NCBI GenBank assembly: GCA_963580285.1 | Contig: CAUZLF010000737.1 | Span: 49,177-113,176, forward strand | Direction: 5' to 3' | DNA: 64,000 bases | Origin: Lucinisca nassula | Taxonomy: Eukaryota > Mollusca > Bivalvia > Lucinida > Lucinidae | Part shown: in pieces, positions 25,228 to 35,686 of the stretch | How the letters are laid out: every line of letters begins with the position of its first letter | Position numbering within the stretch: the stretch's first letter is position 1 | Notes under the pieces: model-generated | Databases searched by the model: none | What the model was told of the DNA's origin: nothing | The model's input: the letters and a program-made list of their open reading frames with translations, nothing else | Translations under genes and position numbers: made by a program

Positions 25228-28200
25228 CTAAGGCGGTTTGCCCCAGAATTTTCCTGTTCCCCTGACACTCTGTTGTTTGTTAGAAAACGGACATCGTTTT
25301 AATCTCACTGGAGGTGGCCTTTCTGGCTTAACTGATTTGATTGATTTCACAGGTTCTGACATAAATGTGGTACATATAATTTGGTCTGTCTGACATGTCA
25401 GTCCTGCAAGGCGCTGTTCTCTCAGCCCTTCTGTCTCCTCACTCTCCTCTGTTTCCTCACTGTCAACTGACGTTAGTGTGTGTGGGACGCTAACGTCGCC
25501 GTCACTTTCCTGTTGCTCTGCAGTTTCAAAACTGCTGTCTTCAAATGAAGACTCGTCGACGTCATTTCTGTCATGACTGTCTGTCGACATAATAGGTTCA
25601 GAGATCAGACAATGAGACGTCACAGTCTGACGCTCAACGTACTGCTTCAGTATATTAGCGTGATATGTGTTAACATTTCCATTGACGTCAATCTTATAAT
25701 CCATTCTGTTCACTACCTCAACAACTTCATAAGGACCTTTCCATTGAAGCAATAATTTATTACTGTCTGTCGGTAGTAACAACAGTACTTTATCGCCGAC
25801 GTCAAATTTACGCGACCTCGCGCCTTTATCATAATAAGCTTTCTGCTTAATCTGAACCTTCTTTAAATTATCACGCGCTAATTTGCATGTCTGCTCTAAC
25901 CGTTCCCTAAGCTCAATAACGTATTGATACGTCGAAAGAACTTGCTCATCGCGTACCTCTTCAGCCCATAATTCTCTTAATATTGCCATTGGACCTCTGA
26001 CGTTACGTCCATATAACAACTCAAAAGGGGAGTATCCTAAAGACTCTTGTGGGACTTCCCTTACCGCAAATAATAAGGCTGGAAGATATTTATCCCAATC
26101 TTTTGGACGTTCAGCACACATGCGACGTAACATCTGCTTTAACGTAGCGTGGAAACGCTCTATCAGTCCGTTGCAAATTGGGTGTCTCGGACTACACGTT
26201 AACTGTTGAAGAGAAAGAAGTCTGCTGACTTCCTTCATTACCTCAGCAGTAAACTGTGATCCACAATCAGTCAACATTTCATCAGGAATGCCAACCCTAC
26301 TAAACATTTCAATAAGCGCTTCCGCGACACGTTCCGTCTCAATACTCGGTAAAGCTATCGCCTCTGGATACCTTGTCGCATAATCTATCATGGTTAAAAT
26401 ATACCGAGATTTCCTATCAGATCGAGGCTCAATTGGACCAACTATGTCCACTGCCACCCTCTTAAATGGCGTATCAATCAATGGCATTTTTCCTAGAGGT
26501 ACTTTAGTGACCCGACCTTTCTGAATAGTTCTCTGACAAATATCACAAGATTTACAAAATCTAGCGACATCACCGCAAATACCGGGCCAGTAAAACTCAG
26601 TTACAACTCTATCCAATGTCTTCCTAATACCCATATGTCCAGACATAAGCGTTTCATGAGCCAGTTTCAACACCTTTCCTCGGAAACTTTGAGGGACCAC
26701 AAGTTGGAAAGAGACTTTGTTACCCTTGGTGAACTCCCTATATGCCAAACCTTTTCTCTCAATAAACCTAGTTTCACCTCGGTTTAAACCACGACTCACA
26801 GTCTTGTTCCCAGATACAACCCTTTTCCTGATGTTTTCCAAAGTTGGATCATCAACCTGAGCTTGCTTGAAAGCCTCCTTGTCATCGTTAATGATCTGAT
26901 CGGGAACCTTAAGTTTTCTGTAAGGCTTCTCATCCTGCCTAGTTTGAGACCTAGTTACAGCCGCAGCTGAGAAATGAGACATATCAGGAAGTTTTGATCC
27001 ATCAATGTTACCGATAACCAAATCGTACAACGTATCATCCATACACAAAGCTTCAGTTTTCCCAGTGAAAAAAGGACAATCAATGTCAATCATTGCCAAA
27101 GGATACCTTTGTGTGGATTCATCAATCAACGTAACATTTGATTCCTTTCCTATTAACTGACTATCCGAAACCAAACTTCTCCGAACGACACAGCCTGTAC
27201 ACCCAGTATCTCTTAATACAACCACCTTTTTATTATTAACCAATCCTTGTGCCGTCGGTAACCTTGCCTTTAAGAAGTAACAGACACCTTCCCTAGTTTC
27301 CTTACTACACTCCTCCCTATCCGAAATCAAAGGATCACAAACCTTATTTTCAAAAATACTTCCAATCTCATCACCTTTCCTAGTTACTTCCGTTTGACAA
27401 AAACTAACTTGGTGTGCTGCGCCACGTGGTGTGCTATTATTTTTACCGCGTCCGCGAAAAGACCCTCTAAAATTACCACGACCACGTGTATAACCACGAC
27501 CTACATTCTGCGTATTCTCATTCTTAACCTGAGAACCTTGAGTCTCTACGCGCGTGTTAAAATTTTCCTTAACACCGCTATCCCCAACTCCAGTTGCTCC
27601 TACCTCTGCGCTATACAATTGTTTCCTGTCGGGGTTCTTAAAACATTTAATTGTTAAATGCCCCTTACCGCATATGCTACACTTGATATCCGGTCTACCA
27701 CTCGGTTTGTTCGAGTCAACTTTGTCCTGTTTACCCTGCGCTGCGCCTCTATTATCGCGTTGCCCCTTATTAATGCAACTATATACGCCCCCGCGCGCTT
27801 CTGCAAACAAATCTGCCTCCCTAGCCATTTCATCTAAATTACCAAACTGTTTTGGCTTCAGATGCACATACAGTTCTCTATTACATGACTCCAGGAACTG
27901 ATCCCTTGCCATGAAATCACAGACAGCCGGAAAAGATTTTTCTATCTTTGCCATATTAAGCCATTTTTCTAAATAACTTCTCAGTCTACTACTGAACTGT
28001 ATGAACGTTTCTGATTTCTCGGGCCTACTATAACGAAACTGTTTCCTAAATCCGCGCTCTGTCATGTCAAAATTCTTTAATAAAGCGTCCTTTAACTTTT
28101 CATAATCCGCCGCATCCTCATTTGACAACCGGTCATATACATCAAGTGCGCGCCCTTTGAGCAATGCACTTAAATACGCGGCCCAAACACTCTTATCCCA

Positions 28201-28353
28201 TTTATTAGCCGTAGCATATTTCTCAAATCTAGATAAATAACTATCCATTTTATCTTTACCCTCTTCAAAATAAGGTAACTTAGGATCCCGGGCATGCGCC
28301 ACCTTCTCAGCTTTTTGCTTTTCAAATTCTAGCTCGAGCTTCGCTCTCTGCAT
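25228..28353 (-). CDS. Gag-protease-integrase polyprotein, full copy (no reverse transcriptase)
   Basis: 1041 codons. Residues 1-190 are Gag capsid-like (LPYFEEGKDKMDSYL start, SCAN/Gag-type helices). 225-237 is a CCHC knuckle with C-x2-C-x3-H-x4-C spacing, one residue short of the usual. 285-303 is RG-rich. Protease has DTG at 382-384 and LVIGNI near 445. The integrase has H566, H573, C603 and C606, then D636, D696 and E732 (35 residues between the last two), and a WKGPY module at 871. An acidic tail follows. No YxDD box or RNase H motif is present, and the protease-integrase linker is only ~180 residues. Domain order and sequence resemble Gmr1-type Ty3/Gypsy elements, in which integrase precedes RT; RT would then have been lost from the 3' side. 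Function would need RT supplied in trans. Confidence 0.88.
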   Translation of the reverse strand: MQRAKLELEFEKQKAEKVAHARDPKLPYFEEGKDKMDSYLSRFEKYATANKWDKSVWAAYLSALLKGRALDVYDRLSNEDAADYEKLKDALLKNFDMTERGFRKQFRYSRPEKSETFIQFSSRLRSYLEKWLNMAKIEKSFPAVCDFMARDQFLESCNRELYVHLKPKQFGNLDEMAREADLFAEARGGVYSCINKGQRDNRGAAQGKQDKVDSNKPSGRPDIKCSICGKGHLTIKCFKNPDRKQLYSAEVGATGVGDSGVKENFNTRVETQGSQVKNENTQNVGRGYTRGRGNFRGSFRGRGKNNSTPRGAAHQVSFCQTEVTRKGDEIGSIFENKVCDPLISDREECSKETREGVCYFLKARLPTAQGLVNNKKVVVLRDTGCTGCVVRRSLVSDSQLIGKESNVTLIDESTQRYPLAMIDIDCPFFTGKTEALCMDDTLYDLVIGNIDGSKLPDMSHFSAAAVTRSQTRQDEKPYRKLKVPDQIINDDKEAFKQAQVDDPTLENIRKRVVSGNKTVSRGLNRGETRFIERKGLAYREFTKGNKVSFQLVVPQSFRGKVLKLAHETLMSGHMGIRKTLDRVVTEFYWPGICGDVARFCKSCDICQRTIQKGRVTKVPLGKMPLIDTPFKRVAVDIVGPIEPRSDRKSRYILTMIDYATRYPEAIALPSIETERVAEALIEMFSRVGIPDEMLTDCGSQFTAEVMKEVSRLLSLQQLTCSPRHPICNGLIERFHATLKQMLRRMCAERPKDWDKYLPALLFAVREVPQESLGYSPFELLYGRNVRGPMAILRELWAEEVRDEQVLSTYQYVIELRERLEQTCKLARDNLKKVQIKQKAYYDKGARSRKFDVGDKVLLLLPTDSNKLLLQWKGPYEVVEVVNRMDYKIDVNGNVNTYHANILKQYVERQTVTSHCLISEPIMSTDSHDRNDVDESSFEDSSFETAEQQESDGDVSVPHTLTSVDSEETEESEETEGLREQRLAGLTCQTDQIICTTFMSEPVKSIKSVKPERPPPVRLKRCPFSNKQQSVRGTGKFWGKPP

Positions 28354-28409
28354 TTCTAACTGATTCCTTAATTCTTGGTGCTGTAGCTCAAACCCATGTT
28401 TTATTTTTT

Positions 28410-28694
28410 CTAAATGGGCCTCACTAATCTCTTTTGCCTCCCTTTCAGTCTTGCCATTTCAAGTTCCTTATTAACATTCAACATAGCTAGTTCATGTGCC
28501 CTTTCCTTTTCTTTTTCAGCCCTTTCCTTTTCCTTTTCCTCAGACCTTAACCTTTCTAAATCCCTTTGCTCTTGCCTTTCTGCCCGCTCAATATCTTGCT
28601 GCTCTTTAACAAAACCTTGTAACTCCTTCCCCTCATAACCTAAGTCCTTTCCCATTTGCATTAAACGCTCCATTATTGATAACGTAAATCTCAC
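28410..28694 (-). CDS. Gag N-terminal coiled-coil segment, full copy
   Basis: Appears identical to 21510-21794. It ends at a TAG at 28410 while the -1 frame runs on into the polyprotein. The overlap where both frames are open is about 48 bases. Codons around CTG AAA GGG AGG are the likeliest place for the shift. Confidence 0.7.
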   Translation of the reverse strand: MRFTLSIMERLMQMGKDLGYEGKELQGFVKEQQDIERAERQEQRDLERLRSEEKEKERAEKEKERAHELAMLNVNKELEMARLKGRQKRLVRPI

Positions 28695-29382
28695 GTTACT
28701 ATCAAAACCACTATAAACTGATCAGTTATGATCAGTGATGATTGAATGGGCTTAACTAAAACGTTAAGATATGTGTTATACGCGTTAATCTAACTAAAAC
28801 GTTAGTTATTAAAGCACACGCGATTTGAAATGTCAAATGCTTTCAGCACAGTATGACGTTGCGTACTGGTAGTCTAATATGACGTCATAAACTGACGACG
28901 TTTACAGTAAAATGCTACAATCCGAAGTTTCATCACATTACAAAACTCCGATCATAACAAGTCACCTTTAATGTTTCTATTACGTCATACCTAACCTCAA
29001 GCCACAGCGTAAATATTAACGCTAACGTTATGTCAACGTCAGTAAATTGTTAACGTCACTACGTCAGAACCATGTGTGGGTAAGATCAATTAGTAACTCC
29101 AATTTAACTTAGTAGAATGTCAGGTAACAATTAAGTGGGGTCTACTTAAATTTTTCGTTACCAAGAAAAAGTGGGGTTTGCCTAGCCTTCCTGCTCAGAA
29201 ATTATCGACTTGTCAGTATCCATTCAGTTGAATACATGGGTTTCGCACTTCATCAACGCAGGAAGGAAGATTCAAGTTAATTTCTAAATGTGGCTGTCAA
29301 TACATTTTTTTTTTTTTTAAATTGATGATTCAGAGTATCAATGTGCTGTTCCACAGCCGGGAACACCAGCCAGAGATCAAAT

Positions 29383-29401
29383 CCTCACTTCACTGACACC
29401 A
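29383..29401 (-). other. Primer binding site, full copy
   Basis: Same tRNA-Leu-like sequence as at 22483-22501, two bases from the outer LTR. The ~700 bp between here and the Gag start is leader; I see no gene in it. Confidence 0.7.
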
Positions 29402-29403
29402 AA

Positions 29404-31949
29404 TGTTACATGTGGGTTTACAGCGTCCCGCAAACCCCCATGCTGACAAGACAACCGAGCGTGATCTCTGACAGGTGTACGGGCAGCTGTGGGGTAAGGC
29501 ACAAGAAAGATGTTAAATGAATGACATGAATTATTTACAGTATCTACATACAACACTCACTAACACAAAACATCACAATTTGTTGCTTCTGTAGCCAACT
29601 CACGACGTCCGCTCCGAAGGCAAAACACTGTTCTGTGCTCGGAACGGGTGACGTGAAAACCTACAGAAGCAAACAACAAAAACAACAACAAAAACAAAAA
29701 AAAGAATCAACACAAAACGCGACTGGCCAGTTTATAACTTTGGGTGAATCCCCCACTCGCGTGACACTTCTTCTCGCGAACTAGTAAAACTAGTCTATCA
29801 ACATAATTGATTATCCTAGGATTAGCGATCACGTTTGCTGATCAGCCGTTTGGTGATCGTCCAAATAAGGTAAGTTGACCTCTTCCATGATCACATTTGT
29901 TTACAACGAACAATGATTTAGAAGAATCTGCTTCTATCCTGGTAGGCGCTGATTACGGCGGTCTGTCCGCCCTTGCTGGACCCTAACGCCTAGCGTCGTA
30001 CCAGTACCTGCTGCTATGAAGCAGGGAGCAGCAGGTCACACATTGTTATGCCTGCAAATTACGATAACGGGACTAGAAACGAGTCACAAAACATACATGC
30101 TACATCATGATCCCCCTCCCGGAGAAGTAAGAATATGTTCATGCATATACCGTTATTGCGCATGCGCCGACCAGACATACAGGCTGATTAGTGCATGCGA
30201 CAAATAACCGTACAGCAGAACTCAACTCGACTGTGCATCAAATTATCGGCACCCAGCGCTTGACACAATAATACTCAAAGTTCATGTTACTGAGCACTAC
30301 AGAAATCAATCAATGCTCACTACTACTGAGCATAATACTCATCAAATTTGTGCTCACTATATTATCACAAGTAAGAGGCAATTGAACAGACCACGCCTTT
30401 GCGCTACCTGGTCAGCCGCCAATTACAGGAAACATAACAATCTCTATTTCATATCCTTCTCCGCGACACGGCTCACAAATATAGCTATTCACAAATTCAA
30501 TACATTAATAACAGATAGAAACTACAACAGAAGATTTTCATCTATAATCCACACATTTGTTAGTGTCTCATATGGGCCAACACTGTTTGCCGTAAATTCT
30601 CTCTATTTGGTAGGCACCCCGTCACAACCGTCCTCGCGACGCCGATGACGCAGCTGACGTCATCCCCGCCGCTCAGGCCGTTATGACGTGTGGCGACCAA
30701 ATACTCCCACTTATCATCATCACGTTCTTTATATGTACATACATGCACAAACTGAGTTATCAGACAAAAACGGCATCATTACAAAATGAACTCGTAATTC
30801 TTCTTGAACAAAATTATTTCTAATCAACGTGAACATGCTTGTAAAATAAAATTCATTACGGTTCATCATCACGGATAACCCAACAGGCTCTTGTATGAGT
30901 TTGCCCTGATGATGAAGATGTGGTTAAACCCGTCTTAAGTTTACGTCCCCTCTACACCTAATATCATATTGGGACGGAACCCCGGTTTTCTAACCACAGC
31001 TAGTCAAAAGTCATGGATCAAACAAGTGACCCGGTGTTTATTAATTACATTCTACAAAAGGGGTCTAAAAGCCTAAATGAATCTAGAATGAGCGGGTGTC
31101 CAAACTTTACGTCTCACCAACATCTAGGGTCAGCATGAGACAGGACCTCACTTAGAAAGACTCATTCTACTACTGGAGAAGCCTGGGATCGATCCTGCGA
31201 CGTCTAGCTGGTAAAGCTAGTAGCCTAATCACTACAGGCCTCAACAGTGAACTCAGAATAGGCTTCAGAAAGTTGGGGTATACTAGAAGTAAACCCCTCC
31301 AAAACCTACAAGCATGTTCATACAAAAATAATACTAAACATAGATTTAACATACCTTTCAATATACTTTCTATTTCCCCGTCACAATGTTGTGTTTACTC
31401 TTTACAACTTGACCTGCTGCTAAAGTGTCCGCTTTTTTTCAGGGTTTATATATCTATGAATACTACCGGAAAATCATGCCCACTCGTATTACCTCGCTTT
31501 GTTCGTGGGGAAGTGGAGATACCGGCCACAAACAAAGCCAGATAGCAAAATCGAGTAGATAATGGATTTGCCTTCAAATAGTATATTTCCCATAGGAAAA
31601 ATTGATGAAACGACCCTATAATCAATGACATGACTCCTGTCAAAACGAACACCCACACAACACGTGACGGGAATAAAAATCATATATGGCACAATTTGGC
31701 GGTTGGCGATTTTTAGGCAAATTCTATAGAACTCAGCCTTTTAGCGGCCCCCTGTATTGTAAAAACAGCTCTCTATAAACCACTCATGCATACATCGTAT
31801 GATATGTGCATGACTTGTTCATGGAGCCGCATAGTTTGCGTACCATATTTCACCTAAAATATTTCACTCGCACCGCCCTACCATATATCTACTAAAATAA
31901 TTTAGATGTGCATAAGCACCAGAGAGGTTTCCTATTCCATCTCGTAACA
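29404..31949 (-). repeat. Outer 5' LTR, 2546 bp
   Basis: Matches the middle LTR except for five bases missing near 30287. Ends GTAACA at 31949, followed by the target duplication. As the 5' LTR it should hold the element's promoter. The TATA-like AT stretches are too many to choose one by eye. Confidence 0.85.
31176..31240 (-). mobile_element. tRNA-like head of the LTR-borne SINE, second copy
   Basis: Same tRNA-like fold as at 24281-24345, offset 6895 bp. It shows the SINE was in the LTR before the element duplicated. Confidence 0.55.
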
Positions 31950-31954
31950 AGCGC
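31950..31954. repeat. Target-site duplication AGCGC, right
   Basis: Directly follows the GTAACA end of the outer LTR and pairs with 18091-18095. HCR-7 core sequence resumes at once. Confidence 0.9.
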
Positions 31955-33382
31955 AACTTCTCCTACAGTTTTATACCGATCCTTCTGAAATTTTACAGGT
32001 GTCTTTATCATGGGTTGAAGTTGTGCATATGCTTTTTTCAGAATTCTTTAATTAATTTTTTTCACTTTTTTCACATTTTTAACTTAGACTTTTTTCATGC
32101 ATCAATTTTATGAAAGAGTATAATGTAGTAGGTACCTTGTGAGCGCAACTCCTCCTACAGTTTTATACCGATCCTTCTGAAATTTTACAGGTGTCTTTAT
32201 CATGGGTTGAAGTTGTGCATATGCTTTTTTCAGAATTCTTTAATTAATTCTATTCTCTTTTTTCACATTTTTAACTAAGACTTTTTTCATGCATCAATTC
32301 TATTAAAGAGTATAATGTAGTAGGTACCTTGTGAGCGCAACTCCTCCTACAGTTTTATACCGATCCTTCTGATATTTAATAGGTGTCTTTATCATGGGTT
32401 GAAGTTGTGCATATGCTTTTTCAGAATTCTTTAATTAATTTTTTTCACTTTTTTCTCATGTTTAACTTAGACTTTTTTCATACATCAATTCTATGAAAGA
32501 GTCTAATGTAGTAGGTACATGTACCTTGTGAGCGCAACTTCTCCTACAGTTTTATACCGATCCTTCTGAAATTTTACAGGTGTCTTTATCATGGTTTGAA
32601 GTTGTGCATATGCTTTTTTCAGAATTCTTTAATTAATTTTTTTCACTTTTTTCACATTTTTAACTTAGACTTTTTTCATGCATCAATTTTATGAAAGAGT
32701 ATAATGTATTAGGTACCTTGTGAGCGCAACTCCTCCTACAGTTTAATGCCAATCCTTCCAAAAGTTAAAAGTTGGTTGAATTATGGTCTGAAGATATGCA
32801 TTTGCTTTTTACAGAATCTTAAAATAATTCTTTTCACTTTTTTCACATTTTTAACTTTAGAGTTTTTTTTGCCCATCTATAATATGAAACTGGATATGTA
32901 GTAGGTACATTGTGAGTGTAACTCCTCCTACAGTTTAAAACTGATCCTTCAGAATCTTTACAGGTGTTTTGATATGGACTGAAAATGTGCATGTGCCTTT
33001 TACAGAATTTTTTTCTTGTTTTTCACTTTCCGCATTAAGTGATACCAATGGTTGCCTGGTTAACTTACTTATTTTTTTTTTAACCTCACAAATGAAAATA
33101 AGGCGGGGGACATAAATTCTCTTTGGAATTTGCTTGTTTCTCAAGAATTATTAGAGCTTCATGAATGATACTTAGTACAAGCTTTCATTTGAGAATGGAA
33201 TCTTTTGTGCAAGCATCTATGTTTGACCTTGACCTACATATCATGGTTCAATGACTTTGCACCCCCCACAGGCGCGACATAGCCTTCGGCGGAATTCTTG
33301 TTCAAACTCTGATATCCTTCAGACTAGGAACCAGCAGATAATGCAAATAAGGTGAATGTGTTTTGTTTCGGATATGCGACAT

Positions 33383-33780
33383 TAAATAAAGCTTCTTTAT
33401 CTTTATCTAAGGAATAAGGATCATCTGTTTTCTTGCAACAGGTGAATAAAAATTCTGGGTAAGAACACCCCTCTTCACCTAGTCACCCAAAAGACCGAAA
33501 TCTATCAAAATCACAGAAATTACCCTGAGAATGACAGAAATCAGCATTGTATGATCGAATAGAAATCTATCAAAATCATTAAATAAAGCTTCTTTATCTT
33601 TATCTAAGGAATAAGGATCATCTGTTTTCTTGCATCAGGTTAATAAAAATTCTGGGTAAGAACACCCCTCTTCACCCAGTCACCCAAAAGACCGAAATCT
33701 ATCAAAATCACAGAAATTACCCTGAGAGTGACAGAAATCACCATTGTATGATCGAATAGGGTTGGGTTAGACATGGTTGC
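33383..33780. repeat. ~199-bp tandem duplication
   Basis: The block starting TAAATAAAGCTTCTTTATC at about 33383 is repeated at about 33582, including GAACACCCCTCTTCACC and ACCCAAAAGACCGAAATC, with a few substitutions. No coding signal. Confidence 0.8.
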
Positions 33781-34328
33781 ATAGGTCATGGTTGGGAATT
33801 GTTGGGTTTGGTCAGATTGGGTTTGGTAGGGACGAGTTTGGTAGGGGAATCACAATGGAAATCTTCGAAATCAGTTGAGTAGGATATGGTAGCAGACGTG
33901 TTAAGTTTCCTGAAAATCACATGAGACTCCCAAAAAAATAGCTTTTCTCACGCCTCACCAATTTCAGGAAAAAACACCCAGAAAAAATGGAAATAATGGT
34001 CCGGGCAAACTTTTGAAAAGCTGCGCTTGTATTTTGGTGTGCAATCCAGAGGCAAATTCAAAGTTAATCCGTGAGTAAATATGGTTAAGTGATAATAATT
34101 AATGCACTCTCCCGTAGTATTGGGGATTAAAAGATATTTTACCCTCCATGTGTAACGGTTCAATTATTTTTGTGCACACCTGCAGATGGGAATTAACCAA
34201 TCAAAACAGTCGTTTCTTAGCATGTTTACAAAAATGAAAGTAAATCATACCGGTTAATTTCCTTCATTCTTTTATTAATATTTCTCTTTTTGTCTGTAAT
34301 ATTGGTTGTTCCGTGCTGATTTAATCAT
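33781..34328. other. Unassigned, TTGGG-rich then AT-rich
   Basis: 33750-33850 has irregular GGTTGGG/TTTGGTAGG repeats. The rest is AT-rich with only short open frames and nothing recognisable. Confidence 0.4.
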
Positions 34329-34336
34329 GGGAATAC

Positions 34337-35239
34337 TAGAGCTGGGGCGATATCATCGATGCATCGATATATCGTGATATTTGTGCTGGCGATACTGTAT
34401 CTTGATACTAATTCCGTGTATCGATACTTGCCGATACTTTTGCGTTATATCAACAAACGTCTGAAACACAAGAGACACATATTTTTCTGAGGTGCTTATC
34501 GGTACGCCGATAAAAAAATCTGTATCCAAAAGGCACTGCTTATATCCAATAAAAACAGTTTATGTATCTACCAGGATACAGTATACAGTAACTACTTGAA
34601 CCAACAGGTGTCTGGTCAAGTGAATCGAGTACCGGTATATACCCATGTGCTACTTAAGTTTTGTTATTTTGAGTTATGCCATTCAGATTTATTCAAAACT
34701 GTTGCTTCCAAATACATGTATGTGTGTGTGGTTGATGGTGTGTGTCTTGGCTGATGGGTCTATGCAATTAGATAGACCTGCAAAGTCATCATAATTACCA
34801 TTTTATTGTTGATAGAAGCGGTCACTACTAACATTATATATAAACAATGGATGCTGAACCAGACATTGAACATGCCGGATAAACCAATGTGTTGTTATTG
34901 AACAGGAAACTCTGTTTTCTACTCTACAACAAAAGTTCAAATTTACCTAATAAGACATAACAAATCTGTACAAAGCAAGTATCGTGATACTACAGTAAAA
35001 CCTGTCTTAGTGGCCACCTCTATTAAGCAAGCAACCTGTCTTAAGCAAGCAGGCATTCAGTTCCCCAAAAAGGCAAATGTGTTAAATTTCGCCTGTATTA
35101 AGCATGCACCTGTCTTAAGCAAGCACATTTTGGTTATCCCTTAGGTGCTTGCTTAATACAGGTTGGACTGTATATCGTATCCCCTGTCTGGTATCGCGAT
35201 AGTATCGTTTTACATTTTTTCTGGCGATACCCAGCTCTA
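34337..35239. mobile_element. Non-autonomous hAT-type element (MITE), 903 bp
   Basis: Ten-base terminal inverted repeats TAGAGCTGGG..CCCAGCTCTA, flanked by a perfect 8-bp direct duplication GGGAATAC (34329-34336 and 35240-35247). The 8-bp duplication and TAGAG terminus are hallmarks of hAT elements. The ends are full of CGATA/TATCG half-repeats. No transposase frame is present, so it would depend on a transposase elsewhere. Confidence 0.85.
34991..35172. mobile_element. Palindromic MITE nested in the hAT element
   Basis: Ends TACAGTAAAACCTGT and ACAGGTTGGACTGTA are inverted repeats (13 of 15 match), with internal copies of CTTAAGCAAGCA. TA bases at both ends suggest a Tc1/mariner-type target, though the duplication is too short to prove it. 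Confidence 0.55.
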
Positions 35240-35247
35240 GGGAATAC

Positions 35248-35686
35248 GTTAGGAACACCTATTTTATCGCTTTCAGCCGGACTGCAAGTAAGTATTTACC
35301 AGCAAGTCGTGCAATGTCATAAGTATTCGCGATCACGTTTTCGCGACGTTCGTAAAGCTTCATCTCTCAACATAAGAATTTAAGTGTTCAATGTTGGTTG
35401 TAGAAGTGTTCTAACACTAGTTCTACCAAACAGAGGCGAATGCATACATGAAGCATAAATTATTTTCCAAAGCAGCATCTATCTTATCTTATCAATATCT
35501 ATCTTGCTGTCTTTTTTTCTTTACATCATTGTACATAAATGATGTGCTGTTGCATTATGCACCTAGAGAGAGGGGGGTGGGGACCGGTGTGGCTAGGTGT
35601 CAGTTTAAAGGCATATCTTCCTAAGGATATGATTTTAAAAATATTTATTAGTTATTTATCCATGAACAGGAGTCTAAAGAATAAGC
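35248..35686. other. Unassigned region
   Basis: Mixed-composition sequence with no open frame or repeat I can name. CTATCTTATC-type short repeats lie near 35480. Confidence 0.4.

Larger units (their letters stand above)
18096..31949 (-). mobile_element. Tandem Ty3/Gypsy-type LTR retrotransposon lacking RT (three LTRs, two internal regions)
   Basis: Minus-strand order: LTR 31949-29404, internal region 29403-25055, shared LTR 25054-22504, internal region 22503-18497, truncated LTR 18496-18096. Terminal bases are TGTTAC..GTAACA. One 5-bp target duplication (AGCGC) flanks the whole 13.85 kb, so it entered as one element, or grew from one element in place. The two copies look near identical by eye apart from a 5-bp deletion near 30287, which points to a young event. 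Each internal region encodes Gag, protease and integrase but no reverse transcriptase or RNase H. Confidence 0.85.
17058..33138 (+). mobile_element. HCR-7 element, split by the LTR retrotransposon
   Basis: Starts TGTCCCCCGCCTT, which is inverted near the far end as AAGGCGGGGGACA (about 33100). The 5' hairpin is CGCCTTTTC-AAA-GAAAAGCG. The core is ~180-195 bp (GTAGGTACCTTGTGAGCGCA), with copies at 17132, 17313, 17493, 17688, 17877 and 18071, and after the LTR element at 32129, 32321, 32513, 32707 and 32900. The 3' hairpin AAATTC..GAATTT is followed by GCTTGTT. The retrotransposon lies inside one core, immediately after AGCGC. Confidence 0.75.
16489..33302 (+). mobile_element. HCR-6 element, split by HCR-7
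   Basis: 5' hairpin GGCGCGATATAGGCGCC (16490-16506) and a short CCGTCTGTTCGTC tract, then four cores of ~155-170 bp (ACCACCCTA.CGTTCACC at 16544, 16713, 16866, 17034). The core is broken at 17057 and resumes at about 33139 (TTTCTCAAGAATTATTAGAG). It ends with a GCCTTCGGC hairpin and AATTCTTGTT at 33302. Everything between is a later insertion. Cores carry TGACCTTGACCTACAT. Confidence 0.7.
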
